A stretch of 64,000 nt of DNA from Streptomyces bicolor (GCF_000719285.1 NZ_JOFS01000024.1:56587-120586); one strand, 5' to 3'; counted from the first letter of the stretch, positions 26,402 through 36,329 are shown. Notes: generated from the sequence alone by a model not told the origin. Translations and numbers: made by a program.

Positions 26402-28954
26402 TCAGATTACGGAGTCTGTGCCGCTGCTCGGTGAACCTGCCTGGCTTGTCTCCGGCGCGCTTGCCGAGGTGCTCGCCGGGGCGCTGGAGGCCGGGCCGCT
26501 GGCCGAGTCCGAGGTCGTCGGTTCCGTCGTCGTCGGCTCCTCCGTCGGCGTGGGCGACGTGCTCCCGGTCGGCGTAGGCGTGGGCGACGGCGAGGTCGGT
26601 CGAGTCGTCGGAGTCGGCGGCCTCGACGAGGACGGCGGCGGCGACGTGGGGGACGGCGGCTTCGTCGGAGAAGTCGTCGCACCACCGCCGGAACTGTTCG
26701 TTCCACTCGGATCGTCCGACGGCTTCGTCGGATCGTCCGTCGGCGTCGGGTCGTCCGATGTGCCGAGGGTGCCATCAGGCCCCGGATCCGTCGGCCGGCT
26801 AGTCGCCGTACCCGTGTCGCCGGAGTTCTCCCCGTCGTCGCCCTCCGCCTTGTCCGCGCCCAGGCTGTCGTCGCCGATCCCCTGGCTGGCGGAGGGGTTG
26901 ACGCCGACCTGGTCGGCCGGGGCGCCCGGGTCGTTGTCGGAGGTCGCCCCCAGCGTCACCACCGTGCCGAGGACGGCCACGAGCAGCGCGCCCGCCCCGG
27001 CCGCGACGAGGTTGCGCTTGGCGAAGTTCCTGACACCGCCACGGCCCTTGTGCGAGGCCGTCGGGGACGACGGCGCGGACGCCTGGTGGGTGACCAGCGT
27101 CGTGGTGTCCCCGGCCGGCGGGAACGCGGTCGGCACTCCGCCGGGCGGCGACTGCGACTCCTCGGATCGCGCGTCCGGCACCTCCTCGCCCGCCGTGGCG
27201 GCGAACGCGGCCACCCCCGGCGTCGTACCGGAGCGGTCCGAGACCAGCGCGAGGGCGCGCCGGCCCGCGACCGTGCCGCGCTTGTCGGCGAGGGCGCCGC
27301 GCAGTCCGATGGCCGTCTCCAGCTCGGCGCGGGCCCGGTCCAGCCGGTCCCCGCAGAGCGCGTGGATGCCCAACTCGTGGTGGAAGTAGGCCTGCTCGGA
27401 GACGTCACCGGCCAGGCGCGCGGCCTCGGCGCCGGCCCGCAGCGCCCGCTCCCAGGCGCTCCAGTGCAGCCCCGCGGCGAACGCGGGGGCGGCCGTGCGC
27501 GCCAGCTGCACGGTCGGGCTCTCCTCGCCCTCGTCGGGCGGCGTGGTCGCAGGCACCAGCACGCCCAGCGCGGCGAGCACGGCGTCGGCCTCGGCGCACA
27601 CCCGCTCCGGCGTGACCGAGGGGTGCCCGGCCCACCAGGTGTAGTGCCGGGCGGCGGTGAGGGCGCCGCCCTGGACGTCCTCGGCGTATCCGGCGGCCTC
27701 CAGCTGGGCCTGCACACCGGCGGCCAGGCGGTAGCGGGAGCCGACCGGTGAGACCAGCCCGCAGTCGGCCAGCTCGCCCAGCGCGGCGTCCGCGTGGGTG
27801 TCACCGACCAGCGCGGGCAGATGCGCCTGGTGCGGCACCTCGCCGCCGAGCGCGACGGCGAACTTCAGGGTGGCGCGGGCCGAGGCGCCGAGCCGTGAGG
27901 CGAGCAGCGGTGCGGGCCCCGCCGCCTCGCCGAGCGACGGCAGCGGCACCTCCTCGGCGGCGGGCTCGCCGCCGAACGGCGCGTCGAAGGGCGCGTCGAC
28001 CGGCGGGGCGTCCTCGAAGACGCCGTACTCGTCGACGGCGTCCGCGCCGGCCCGCAGCCGGTCCCGCTGCCGCAGCAGTGCCCCGGCCTGGACGAACCGG
28101 AGCGGCAGGCCCTCCGACTCGAACCACAGGTCGCCGGCCCAGTTCAGCTCGTCCTCGGTGAGGACCCGGCCGACGCCGCGCTCCAGCAGTTCCACGCTCT
28201 CGGCACGGCCGAGACCGCCGAGGACGACGTCCTCGATGCCGGCGTCGACGGATGGCGCGGGTACATCGGGCGTGGCGCCGATGACGAACGCGCACTCGGG
28301 GGTCGCGTCGAGCAGCTCGTCGAGCGCGGCGCCGCCGAACTCGATGTCGTCCAGGACGACGACGGCGCCGATCTCCCGGACGAGGGTGAGCAGTTCGTCC
28401 CGGCCCGGGCGGTGCAGGGGCGCGCTGTAGACGGCGTGGAAGAGGTCGTACAGCAGGTCGGCGGGTGTGCGGTGGAAGCCGGTGAGGCGGACCACGCCGT
28501 CGGGGGCGAGGTCCGCGCAGTCCTCGGCGACGAGGTCGAGAAGGCTGGTGCGGCCGGCGCCCGGGGAGCCGACGAGGCGTACGGAGCGGCCGCGGGCGAG
28601 CATCCGGACGAGCTGTTCGCGCTCGTCCTGGCGGGCCAGCAGGGGCAGCGCAGGACGGGTCGGGCCGGGCGGGACGGGCGGTCTGGCGGCGCGGTCGGCC
28701 TCGGCACGGTCGGCCGGGGTCAGCTTCCCGGGCCGCGCGGGACGCTCCGCCGGCGGGCAGGCCTCGATCTCGCTGCCGTCGACGGGATTGACGGTGAGCA
28801 GGAAGTCACCCGAGACCAGTTGCACGGTGCGGGCGAGTGCGGGCGAGTGCTGCCCGAAGTCGGTGGTGAGGGGATCCCGGGGCGGGCGCTGGCGCGACGA
28901 CTGGCCGCCGGCGTCATGGCCGTACTCCTCGGGTCCCCGGTTGTTCGGGTCCAT
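26402..28954 (-). CDS. Membrane-tethered P-loop ATPase with extracellular Ser/Thr/Pro tail
   Basis: An 850-residue protein. A disordered Pro-rich N-terminus leads to a P-loop NTPase domain with Walker A GSPGAGRTS (129-137) and Walker B VVVLDDIEF (about 198-206). This is followed by AAA/STAND-like helical regions (about 270-480) and an Ala/Leu-rich, TPR-like section (about 480-590, including LGIHALCGDRLDRARAELETA). A single transmembrane helix at 648-670, preceded by basic residues (KRN), is followed by about 180 residues that are mostly Ser, Thr, Pro and Asp and are predicted outside the cell. ATG 28954 has a GGGGGG SD. Function unknown; it resembles regulatory STAND ATPases without a DNA-binding domain. 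Confidence 0.75.
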   Translation of the reverse strand: MDPNNRGPEEYGHDAGGQSSRQRPPRDPLTTDFGQHSPALARTVQLVSGDFLLTVNPVDGSEIEACPPAERPARPGKLTPADRAEADRAARPPVPPGPTRPALPLLARQDEREQLVRMLARGRSVRLVGSPGAGRTSLLDLVAEDCADLAPDGVVRLTGFHRTPADLLYDLFHAVYSAPLHRPGRDELLTLVREIGAVVVLDDIEFGGAALDELLDATPECAFVIGATPDVPAPSVDAGIEDVVLGGLGRAESVELLERGVGRVLTEDELNWAGDLWFESEGLPLRFVQAGALLRQRDRLRAGADAVDEYGVFEDAPPVDAPFDAPFGGEPAAEEVPLPSLGEAAGPAPLLASRLGASARATLKFAVALGGEVPHQAHLPALVGDTHADAALGELADCGLVSPVGSRYRLAAGVQAQLEAAGYAEDVQGGALTAARHYTWWAGHPSVTPERVCAEADAVLAALGVLVPATTPPDEGEESPTVQLARTAAPAFAAGLHWSAWERALRAGAEAARLAGDVSEQAYFHHELGIHALCGDRLDRARAELETAIGLRGALADKRGTVAGRRALALVSDRSGTTPGVAAFAATAGEEVPDARSEESQSPPGGVPTAFPPAGDTTTLVTHQASAPSSPTASHKGRGGVRNFAKRNLVAAGAGALLVAVLGTVVTLGATSDNDPGAPADQVGVNPSASQGIGDDSLGADKAEGDDGENSGDTGTATSRPTDPGPDGTLGTSDDPTPTDDPTKPSDDPSGTNSSGGGATTSPTKPPSPTSPPPSSSRPPTPTTRPTSPSPTPTPTGSTSPTPTEEPTTTEPTTSDSASGPASSAPASTSASAPETSQAGSPSSGTDSVI

Positions 28955-29271
28955 AGGTTCAAGCCCCCCAAAAGCGTCGTGTGCTGTAGGCCCTGTCTCC
29001 GGTGACAGGCCCCGGGCCCCTCCCGGCCTTTGCACACCGCGCTGTCGCTTCTGGTCCGGGCCCGCTCGAAAGGGTTTGTCTAGTCGGCGGGCAGCCGAAC
29101 CCTAAACCTTCGCACAGTATCTACGACAGATCGGGGTACCGCGCCGTCCGAGACGTCACAGTCTCGTGAGAATTGTGCACGACGTGCGCTTCGCAGCCGG
29201 AACGCCCGACTGTCCCGCCCCACCCGTGCCGGGCGCCTCACTTCTAAGCAGCGTCCCGCCCGATCGCGGTG
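28955..29271. other. Intergenic region between the ATPase and STAS genes
   Basis: This 317-nt gap holds the promoter of the ATPase gene. Minus-strand TAGGGT within GTTTAGGGTTC (about 29094-29108) is a possible -10. A short imperfect hairpin (28989-29011, CTGTC/GACAG extended by GGCC) lies in the leader. No reading frame of interest is seen. Confidence 0.45.
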
Positions 29272-29595
29272 TCACACCCGGGGCAGTGACTCCACCCCGA
29301 TGCCGCCCTCGATCGCCAGGATCCGGTGCAGCCGGGTGGCCACCAGCAGGCGCTGCATCTGCGGCGGCACGCCGCGCAGCACCAGGCGCCGGCCGCAGCG
29401 GCCGGCCCGCCGGTGGGCCCCCATGATCACCCCGAGTCCGGTGGCGTCCCAGGAGTCCAGCTCGGACAGGTCGAGCACGAGGTCGCCGACTCCGTCGTCG
29501 ACGGCCGAGTGCAGGACCGTACGGGCGTCCGCCGCGCTGCGGACGTCGAGGACGCCCCCGACGACCAGTTCGGCGTGGTCGCCCCTGATGTGCAT
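29272..29595 (-). CDS. STAS-domain anti-sigma antagonist-like protein
   Basis: A 107-residue single STAS domain, the fold of anti-anti-sigma factors such as SpoIIAA and RsbV. Core elements are visible: AELVVGGVLDVRSAADAR (9-26), DLVLDLSELDSWDATGLGVIMGAHRRA (38-64) and LVLRGVPPQMQRLL. The phosphorylatable serine of the DSSG motif is Ala51 here, followed by Thr52, so the usual phospho-switch is missing or moved to Thr52. ATG 29595 has an excellent SD (GGGGAG, 5 nt spacing). It lies next to a large membrane ATPase but no anti-sigma kinase is nearby. Confidence 0.87.
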   Translation of the reverse strand: MHIRGDHAELVVGGVLDVRSAADARTVLHSAVDDGVGDLVLDLSELDSWDATGLGVIMGAHRRAGRCGRRLVLRGVPPQMQRLLVATRLHRILAIEGGIGVESLPRV

Positions 29596-29699
29596 ATGCG
29601 CTCCCCAAGCGTGCGTTCGTGCTCCGCGATGCGTGTCTGTGTCTGTGCCCTGATTGCCTGTGGCTGTGTTCGCTATGAGTCTTCGCTGTGGCCGGTGAT

Positions 29700-29734
29700 G
29701 CAACCTCTGACTGCGTTGGGCGGCCGGAGGTTGC
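29700..29734. promoter_or_regulatory. Inverted repeat upstream of the STAS gene
   Basis: GCAACCTC (29700-29707) and GAGGTTGC (29727-29734) form a perfect 8-bp inverted repeat separated by 19 nt, in the 215-nt gap between the STAS start and the dehydrogenase stop. It may terminate the dehydrogenase transcript or act as an operator. Confidence 0.35.
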
Positions 29735-29810
29735 CGTCTGTAAGCGAACCGATACCGAATTCACCCCATCGCGTGATGCGCTCAGGGGATGTGCGGTGCT
29801 TTACGAGTGC

Positions 29811-30659
29811 TCAGTAGCTGTAAAAGCCTTGCCCGCTCTTGCGGCCGATGTCACCGGCGTCCACCATCCGGCGCATCAGCTCCGGCGGGGCGAACTTCTC
29901 GTCCTGGGACTCGGTGTAGATGTTGCTGGTGGCGTGCAGCAGGATGTCGACGCCGGTGAGGTCCGCCGTGGCCAGCGGGCCCATGGCGTGGCCGAAGCCC
30001 AGCTTGCAGGCGAGGTCGATGTCCTCGGCGGTGGCGACGCCCGACTCGTAGAGCTTGGTGGCCTCGACGACGAGCGCCGAGATGAGCCGGGTGGTGACGA
30101 AGCCGGCGACGTCCCGGTTGACGACGATGCAGGTCTTGCCGACGGACTCGGCGAACTCCCGCGCGGTGGCGAGGGTTTCGTCGCTCGTCTTGTACCCGCG
30201 GACGAGCTCGACGAGCTGCATCATCGGCACCGGCGAGAAGAAGTGCACACCGACGACCCGCTCCGGGTGCTCGGTGGCCGCCGCGATCTTGGTGATCGGG
30301 ATGGCGGAGGTGTTGGAGGCGAGCACGGTGTCCTCACGCACGATCTTGTCGAGCGTGCGGAAGATCTCGTGCTTGACCTCGAGCTTCTCGAAGACCGCTT
30401 CGACGACGACGTCCGCGTCGGCGGCGGCGTCCAGGTCGGTGGTCGCGGTGATGCGGGCGAGAGCGGCGTCGGCGTCGTGCGCCTCCAGCCTGCCCTTGCT
30501 GACGAACTTGTCGTACGAGGCCTTGATGCCGTCGGTGCCACGCTTGAGCGCCTCATCGGTGACGTCACGCAGGACCACGTCCCAGCCCGCCTGAGCGGAG
30601 ACCTGGGCGATGCCGGAACCCATGAGTCCGGCCCCGATGACGGCGAGCTTCCGTGCCAC
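29811..30659 (-). CDS. 3-hydroxybutyryl-CoA dehydrogenase
   Basis: A 282-residue NAD(P)-dependent 3-hydroxyacyl-CoA dehydrogenase that interconverts acetoacetyl-CoA and 3-hydroxybutyryl-CoA. The Rossmann motif GAGLMGSGIA is at about residues 9-18. The catalytic His lies in VGVHFFSPVPMMQLVE (about 138-153), and the conserved Asn in VNRDVAGFVTTR. The C-terminal domain ends with IGRKSGQGFYSY, the family tail. The GTG at 30659 is supported by an AAGGGGAG SD. It fits the acyl-CoA theme of the thiolase and epimerase further left. Confidence 0.93.
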   Translation of the reverse strand: MARKLAVIGAGLMGSGIAQVSAQAGWDVVLRDVTDEALKRGTDGIKASYDKFVSKGRLEAHDADAALARITATTDLDAAADADVVVEAVFEKLEVKHEIFRTLDKIVREDTVLASNTSAIPITKIAAATEHPERVVGVHFFSPVPMMQLVELVRGYKTSDETLATAREFAESVGKTCIVVNRDVAGFVTTRLISALVVEATKLYESGVATAEDIDLACKLGFGHAMGPLATADLTGVDILLHATSNIYTESQDEKFAPPELMRRMVDAGDIGRKSGQGFYSY

Positions 30660-30969
30660 TGACGACTCCCCTTTGAATCACGGCAGCATGACTGCGCGTG
30701 CGCTTACACGCTGTTTACGATTGCCTCTTCGGCGGACCTTAGCGTCCGTGAGGCACTGTGTGACCGGTTAGTAACGCGAGTCACGGTCTCACGGCGTGAG
30801 ATGCCCGTCACGACGTCCCGTCCGACGGCCAATGCCTTGCGCGTCCACGCGGATTGACGCCTCTTCCCACCAACGACACCCGACCATCCGGGACACGGGT
30901 GCGACATAAGAATGAACGTACGAAAGAAGGGGTGCCTGCGGTTCGGAGGGCAGCGTCTAGATTGGCCGT
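30660..30969. other. Divergent promoter region with palindromes
   Basis: This 310-nt divergent gap separates the dehydrogenase and the adenosyltransferase genes. It holds a perfect inverted repeat TCTCAC-ggc-GTGAGA (30787-30801), an imperfect palindrome GTGACCGGTTAGTAAC (about 30760-30776) that resembles TetR-type fatty-acid operators, and the TAGATT box at 30958. No gene is seen. Confidence 0.45.
30958..30963 (+). promoter_or_regulatory. Probable -10 box of the adenosyltransferase gene
   Basis: TAGATT ends 6 nt before the ATG at 30970. No SD precedes the start, so a leaderless mRNA is likely. The spacing matches that seen at absC and nucS. Confidence 0.5.
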
Positions 30970-31542
30970 ATGGTCAATCTGACGCGCATCTACACCAGGA
31001 CCGGCGACAAGGGCACCACCGCCCTCGGCGACATGAGCCGGGTCGCCAAGACCGATCTGCGGATCTCCGCGTACGCGGACGCCAACGAGGCGAACGCGGT
31101 CCTCGGGACGGCGATCGCGCTGGGGAACCTGGACGAGGAGATCGTCAAAGTGCTCACCCGGGTGCAGAACGACCTGTTCGACGTGGGCGCGGACCTGTCG
31201 ACGCCGGTGGTGGAGAACCCGGAGTTCCCGCCGCTCAGGGTCGAGCAGTTCTATGTCGACCGACTGGAGGCGGACTGCGACCGCTTCAACGAGCAGTTGG
31301 AGAAGCTGCGGTCCTTCATCCTGCCGGGCGGTACGCCGGGAGCGGCGCTGCTGCACCAGGCCTGCACGGTGGTACGCCGGGCCGAGCGCTCGACCTGGGC
31401 GGCACTGGAGGTCCACGGCGAGACGATGAACCCGCTGACGGCGACCTACCTCAACCGGCTGTCGGACCTGCTGTTCATCCTGGCCCGGACGGCCAACAAG
31501 GACGTGGGTGACGTGCTGTGGGTGCCGGGCGGGGAGCGCTAA
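30970..31542 (+). CDS. Cob(I)alamin adenosyltransferase, PduO type
   Basis: A 190-residue ATP:corrinoid adenosyltransferase that makes adenosylcobalamin, the cofactor of methylmalonyl-CoA mutase and class II ribonucleotide reductase. The N-terminal ATP-binding motif IYTRTGDKGTTALGD (7-21) and the conserved VRRAERSTWAAL (about 136-147), with LNRLSDLLFILAR near the C-terminus, define the PduO family. Length is typical. It is monocistronic, and its stop overlaps the stop of the converging small membrane gene by 4 nt. Confidence 0.93.
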   Translation: MVNLTRIYTRTGDKGTTALGDMSRVAKTDLRISAYADANEANAVLGTAIALGNLDEEIVKVLTRVQNDLFDVGADLSTPVVENPEFPPLRVEQFYVDRLEADCDRFNEQLEKLRSFILPGGTPGAALLHQACTVVRRAERSTWAALEVHGETMNPLTATYLNRLSDLLFILARTANKDVGDVLWVPGGER

Positions 31543-31727
31543 CCGCTCTCCCGCAGCCGCCGGTACAGGCCCGTCGCGACCAGCGCGCCGCCGACGCACA
31601 TCATCACCAGACCGACCTTCGTCAGGGTGACGACCGGGACTTCCACGTCCTCGGTGAACAGCCACAAGGGCAGGCCGATCAGGAAGGTGACGACTCCTTC
31701 CAGCAGGTCCTTCGTCGCCTTGTTCAT
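31539..31727 (-). CDS. Small two-helix membrane protein
   Basis: A 62-residue membrane protein of unknown function. A short N-terminal helix (MNKATKDLLEG) is followed by two hydrophobic segments (about 12-28 and 36-54) joined by an acidic turn (TEDVEVP), and a basic end (YRRLRESG). It may belong to a small actinobacterial membrane family (possibly DUF5708). Its start overlaps the stop of the upstream membrane gene (ATGA), so the two are coupled. Confidence 0.65.
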   Translation of the reverse strand: MNKATKDLLEGVVTFLIGLPLWLFTEDVEVPVVTLTKVGLVMMCVGGALVATGLYRRLRESG

Positions 31728-32311
31728 CGCTGGGCTCCCTCCTTCGACGTCATGGGCCGGTGTTCCGCGACCGGCGCGGCGGGCTCCTTGGGCGGCCAGA
31801 TCCAGTACCCCAGGGCGACCAGGCCGTAGATGCCGACCGTGCGGATCGCCACCCACTGGAAGGCGCGCAGGGAGCTGACGTCACCGGAGTCACCGACGTA
31901 CCAGACGGCGAGCTGGAGCAGGGCCAGCGCCACCGCGCCGCCGTACACCGCCCGCAGCCACAGCCCGGCCTCGTGGCGGGCGCGGGCGCGGCCGTAGCGC
32001 GGCGGTTTCACCGGGGGCGGCCCGCCGCCCAGGCGATGGGCCGCGTGGCCGTCGAGCCAGCGGATGGTGCGGTAGCCGAAGGCCACGGTGTAGCCGATGT
32101 AGAGCGCCGCGAGGCCGTGCTCCCAGCCCGGCTCGGCGCCGTTCCGCAGGTCGATCGCCGTGGCGGCGAACAGGACCAGCTCCAGCACCGGCTCGCACAA
32201 CAGCAGCACCACGCTCGTCCGGCGCCACTTCAGCACGTAACGGACGGCGAGTCCCAGCGCCAGCAGCACCCAGAAGCCGACCTCGCAGCCGATGATGAGG
32301 GCGACGATCAC
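31724..32311 (-). CDS. Integral membrane protein of unknown function
   Basis: A 195-residue protein with about five hydrophobic segments (roughly 2-25, 33-52, 65-84, 128-147 and 160-180), a Pro/Arg-rich cytoplasmic loop in the middle (GGGPPPVKPPRYGRARARHE) and a short charged tail. I do not recognise a family. The GTG at 32311 has the SD GAAGGGAG. It is divergent from chiS and shares the control region with the repeats at 32389-32431. Confidence 0.65.
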   Translation of the reverse strand: MIVALIIGCEVGFWVLLALGLAVRYVLKWRRTSVVLLLCEPVLELVLFAATAIDLRNGAEPGWEHGLAALYIGYTVAFGYRTIRWLDGHAAHRLGGGPPPVKPPRYGRARARHEAGLWLRAVYGGAVALALLQLAVWYVGDSGDVSSLRAFQWVAIRTVGIYGLVALGYWIWPPKEPAAPVAEHRPMTSKEGAQR

Positions 32312-32388
32312 AACTTGCTCCCTTCGGTCACCTTTCCAGGCTCCCGTCGGGACCGGCCGCTCTCGTCGTCGGCGGTGACGAACTCGCC

Positions 32389-32431
32389 GTACATCGAAGG
32401 ATGAAGTCGCGGTACATCGAAAGATGCAGTC
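32389..32431. promoter_or_regulatory. Tandem 23-bp repeats with CATC-N4-GATG palindromes
   Basis: Two copies (32389-32411 and 32412-32431) of a unit beginning GTACATCGAA and continuing GGATGAAGTC or AGATGCAGTC. Each contains the inverted repeat CATCGAAGGATG or CATCGAAAGATG. The copies are spaced 23 bp apart and lie between the divergent membrane gene and the sensor kinase, so they are a likely regulator-binding site, possibly for ChiR. Confidence 0.55.
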
Positions 32432-32486
32432 CACGACCCTTCCCCGGAATCAGGCGCCGAGCGCCCGGCCCGTGTTGGATGGGGAC

Positions 32487-33680
32487 ATGGCCGTACGACC
32501 GCCCCGCCCGAGCACCTTCGACGTGTGCGTCGGGCTCGCCGGACTGCTCGGGGGCCTGCTGCTGTGGGGCGTGGGCATCGGGGCCCGGTCCGCCGACGAG
32601 CCGATCGTGCTCCTCGACGGCCGCTGGCCGATCCTGGTGCCGCTCGTCGTGACCGCCGGCTGCGAGGTGATGCGCAGCACCTTGCCGCGCACGGCACTGC
32701 TGGTGGGCTGGGTCACGCTGACCGTGGACACCCTCACCCAGGGCAACCTGGTCACGGTCCTGATGTTCACCGACCTCGTGTACGCGGCCGTGGTGTACGG
32801 GCCGCCGGCCACCGCGCGTCGCGTCCCGTGGATCTCCGGGCTGCTCACGGTGGCCGGCACGGTGGTGCCCGTCGCGGTGTGGCGGGTGCCCGAGGCACTG
32901 CTGGTCGGCGTGGTCATCGGCCTGGTCGGACTGATGCCGGCCCTCACCGGCTGGGTCGTGCGCAACCACCGCGACGCCGCCGAGGCCGCCCGGCTGCGCG
33001 CCGAGCAGACCGCGCTGCTCGCCGAGAAGGACCGCGCCCAGGCCGTCACCGCGGAACGCTCCCGCATGGCACGCGAGTTGCACGACATGGTCGCCAACCA
33101 CCTCTCCGCGATCGCCATCCACTCCACCGCCGCGCTCTCCCTCGACGACCCGAAGACCTCCCGGGAGGCGCTCTCGGTCATCCGGGAGAACAGCGTCGAA
33201 GGGCTCGCGGAGATGCGCCGGCTCATCGGCATCCTGCGCGACTCCAGCGGCGACACCACGCCGGTCGCGGCCCCCACGCTCGACGGGCTCGGCGCCCTGG
33301 TCGAGGGCGCCCGCACCAACGGCCTCGACGTCACCCTCGACGCCACCCACGGCACCGTCCCCGCCCCGGTCGCGCTCGCCGCCTACCGCATCGTCCAGGA
33401 GTCGCTGACCAACGCGCTCAAGCACGCCTCCCCCGGCCGGGTCACCGTCGAGCTGGTCCAGCGGGACCGCTGTCTCGCCGTCGCCGTGAGCAGCCCCTTC
33501 GGGGACCGCGACGGTCCCCGCGCACCGGGCTCGGGTGCCGGCCTGGTCGGCATGCACGAGCGGGTCGCGCTGCTGGGCGGCGAGTTCGAGGCCGGGCCCG
33601 TTCAGGACCCGGCCTCCGGCCACGGCAAGCTCTGGACCGTACGCGCCACGCTTCCCCTGACCGAAGGAGACAGAGAGTGA
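32487..33680 (+). CDS. chiS: Sensor histidine kinase ChiS
   Basis: A 397-residue NarL-type (HisKA_3) sensor kinase. About five transmembrane helices fill residues 10-155 with little outside the membrane, so it probably senses a membrane or transported signal. The phospho-acceptor is His199 in MARELHDMVANHLSAI. The ATPase shows the N-box YRIVQESLTNALKHA and G-box GAGLVGMHERVALLGG. It matches ChiS of the chitinase two-component system by neighbourhood: chiR and chiC follow. ATG 32487 is preferred over the ATG at 32424 because the latter lies inside the repeat region. Confidence 0.85.
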   Translation: MAVRPPRPSTFDVCVGLAGLLGGLLLWGVGIGARSADEPIVLLDGRWPILVPLVVTAGCEVMRSTLPRTALLVGWVTLTVDTLTQGNLVTVLMFTDLVYAAVVYGPPATARRVPWISGLLTVAGTVVPVAVWRVPEALLVGVVIGLVGLMPALTGWVVRNHRDAAEAARLRAEQTALLAEKDRAQAVTAERSRMARELHDMVANHLSAIAIHSTAALSLDDPKTSREALSVIRENSVEGLAEMRRLIGILRDSSGDTTPVAAPTLDGLGALVEGARTNGLDVTLDATHGTVPAPVALAAYRIVQESLTNALKHASPGRVTVELVQRDRCLAVAVSSPFGDRDGPRAPGSGAGLVGMHERVALLGGEFEAGPVQDPASGHGKLWTVRATLPLTEGDRE

Positions 33681-33693
33681 ACGGAGACGGGAC

Positions 33694-34332
33694 ATGATCC
33701 GCGTCCTGGTCGCCGAGGACCAGTCGGCCGTGCGCGCCGGGCTCGTCCTCATCCTGCGCAGCGCGCCCGACATCGAGGTGGTCGGCGAGGCGGCGGACGG
33801 CGAGCAGGCCGTGGCGATGGCCCGCGAGCTGCGGCCCGACCTGGTGCTGATGGACGTTCAGATGCCGCGGCTCGACGGGGTTTCCGCGACCCGGCAGGTG
33901 GTCGCCGAGCGGCTCGCCGACGTCCTCGTGCTCACCACATTCGACCTCGACGAGTATGTGTTCGGGGCGTTGCGGGCCGGGGCCGCGGGGTTCCTGCTGA
34001 AGAACACGGAGGCGAAGGACCTGGTCGAGGCGGTCCGGACGGTGGCGCGCGGGGAGGGCCTGATCGCCCCGGCCGTCACCCGGCGCCTGATCGCCGAGTT
34101 CGCCGCGAAGCCCATCCGGGGGACGGCCGACCCGTCCGTCCTGGACTCCCTCACGCGCCGCGAGCGCGAGGTTCTGGCCTGCCTCGGGAAGGGCCTGTCC
34201 AACGCCGACATCGCGACCCGGCTCGACATGGCCGAGGCGACGGTCAAGACGCACGTCAGCCGGCTGCTGGGGAAGCTGGAGCTGCGCAGCCGGGTCCAAG
34301 CGGCCGTACTGGCGCAGGAGTTGGGGATCTAG
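33694..34332 (+). CDS. chiR: Response regulator ChiR
   Basis: A 212-residue NarL/FixJ-type regulator. Receiver residues are Asp9, the phospho-acceptor Asp54 in VLMDVQMPRLDG and Lys (VLLKN region, about 104). The C-terminal LuxR-type helix-turn-helix (150-205) has LTRREREVLACLGKGLSNADIATRLDM and VKTHVSRLLGKL. Its gene starts 13 nt after chiS and precedes chiC, which is under its control in S. coelicolor. The direct repeats in the chiC promoter (34361-34393) are candidate ChiR or DasR sites. Confidence 0.88.
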   Translation: MIRVLVAEDQSAVRAGLVLILRSAPDIEVVGEAADGEQAVAMARELRPDLVLMDVQMPRLDGVSATRQVVAERLADVLVLTTFDLDEYVFGALRAGAAGFLLKNTEAKDLVEAVRTVARGEGLIAPAVTRRLIAEFAAKPIRGTADPSVLDSLTRREREVLACLGKGLSNADIATRLDMAEATVKTHVSRLLGKLELRSRVQAAVLAQELGI

Positions 34333-34360
34333 CAGGAACAACGGGGAGCAAGGGGACTAC

Positions 34361-34402
34361 TGGTCCAGACCTATTGACCTGTGGTCCAGACCTTTCTATT
34401 CT
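34361..34402 (+). promoter_or_regulatory. chiC promoter with 12-bp direct repeats
   Basis: TGGTCCAGACCT occurs at 34361-34372 and again at 34382-34393. A vegetative promoter TTGACC (34374-34379), 17-nt spacer, TATTCT (34397-34402) runs through them. Repeat 2 lies within the spacer and repeat 1 just upstream of the -35. Such direct repeats are described in Streptomyces chitinase promoters, mediating chitin induction and glucose repression, and they resemble the DasR site. Confidence 0.88.
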
Positions 34403-34467
34403 CACCGCACCATGAATGGGCGTGAGGCTCAGTCATGCCCCACAACTCCCCAACAAGGAGGCGCGAC

Positions 34468-36291
<1,824 letters not shown>

Positions 36292-36312
36292 GGAATTTCA
36301 GAGAGACGTTCA

Positions 36313-36329
36313 AGGGGTTCGGAACCCCT
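36313..36329. terminator. chiC terminator hairpin
   Basis: AGGGGTT (36313-36319), loop CGG, AACCCCT (36323-36329) form a perfect 7-bp stem 22 nt past the chiC stop. It overlaps the stop codon of the converging DUF2550 gene, so it may serve both. Confidence 0.65.

Noticed and set aside
28989..29011. Hairpin in the ATPase leader as a riboswitch
   Set aside because: It is a short imperfect stem with no recognisable riboswitch core.
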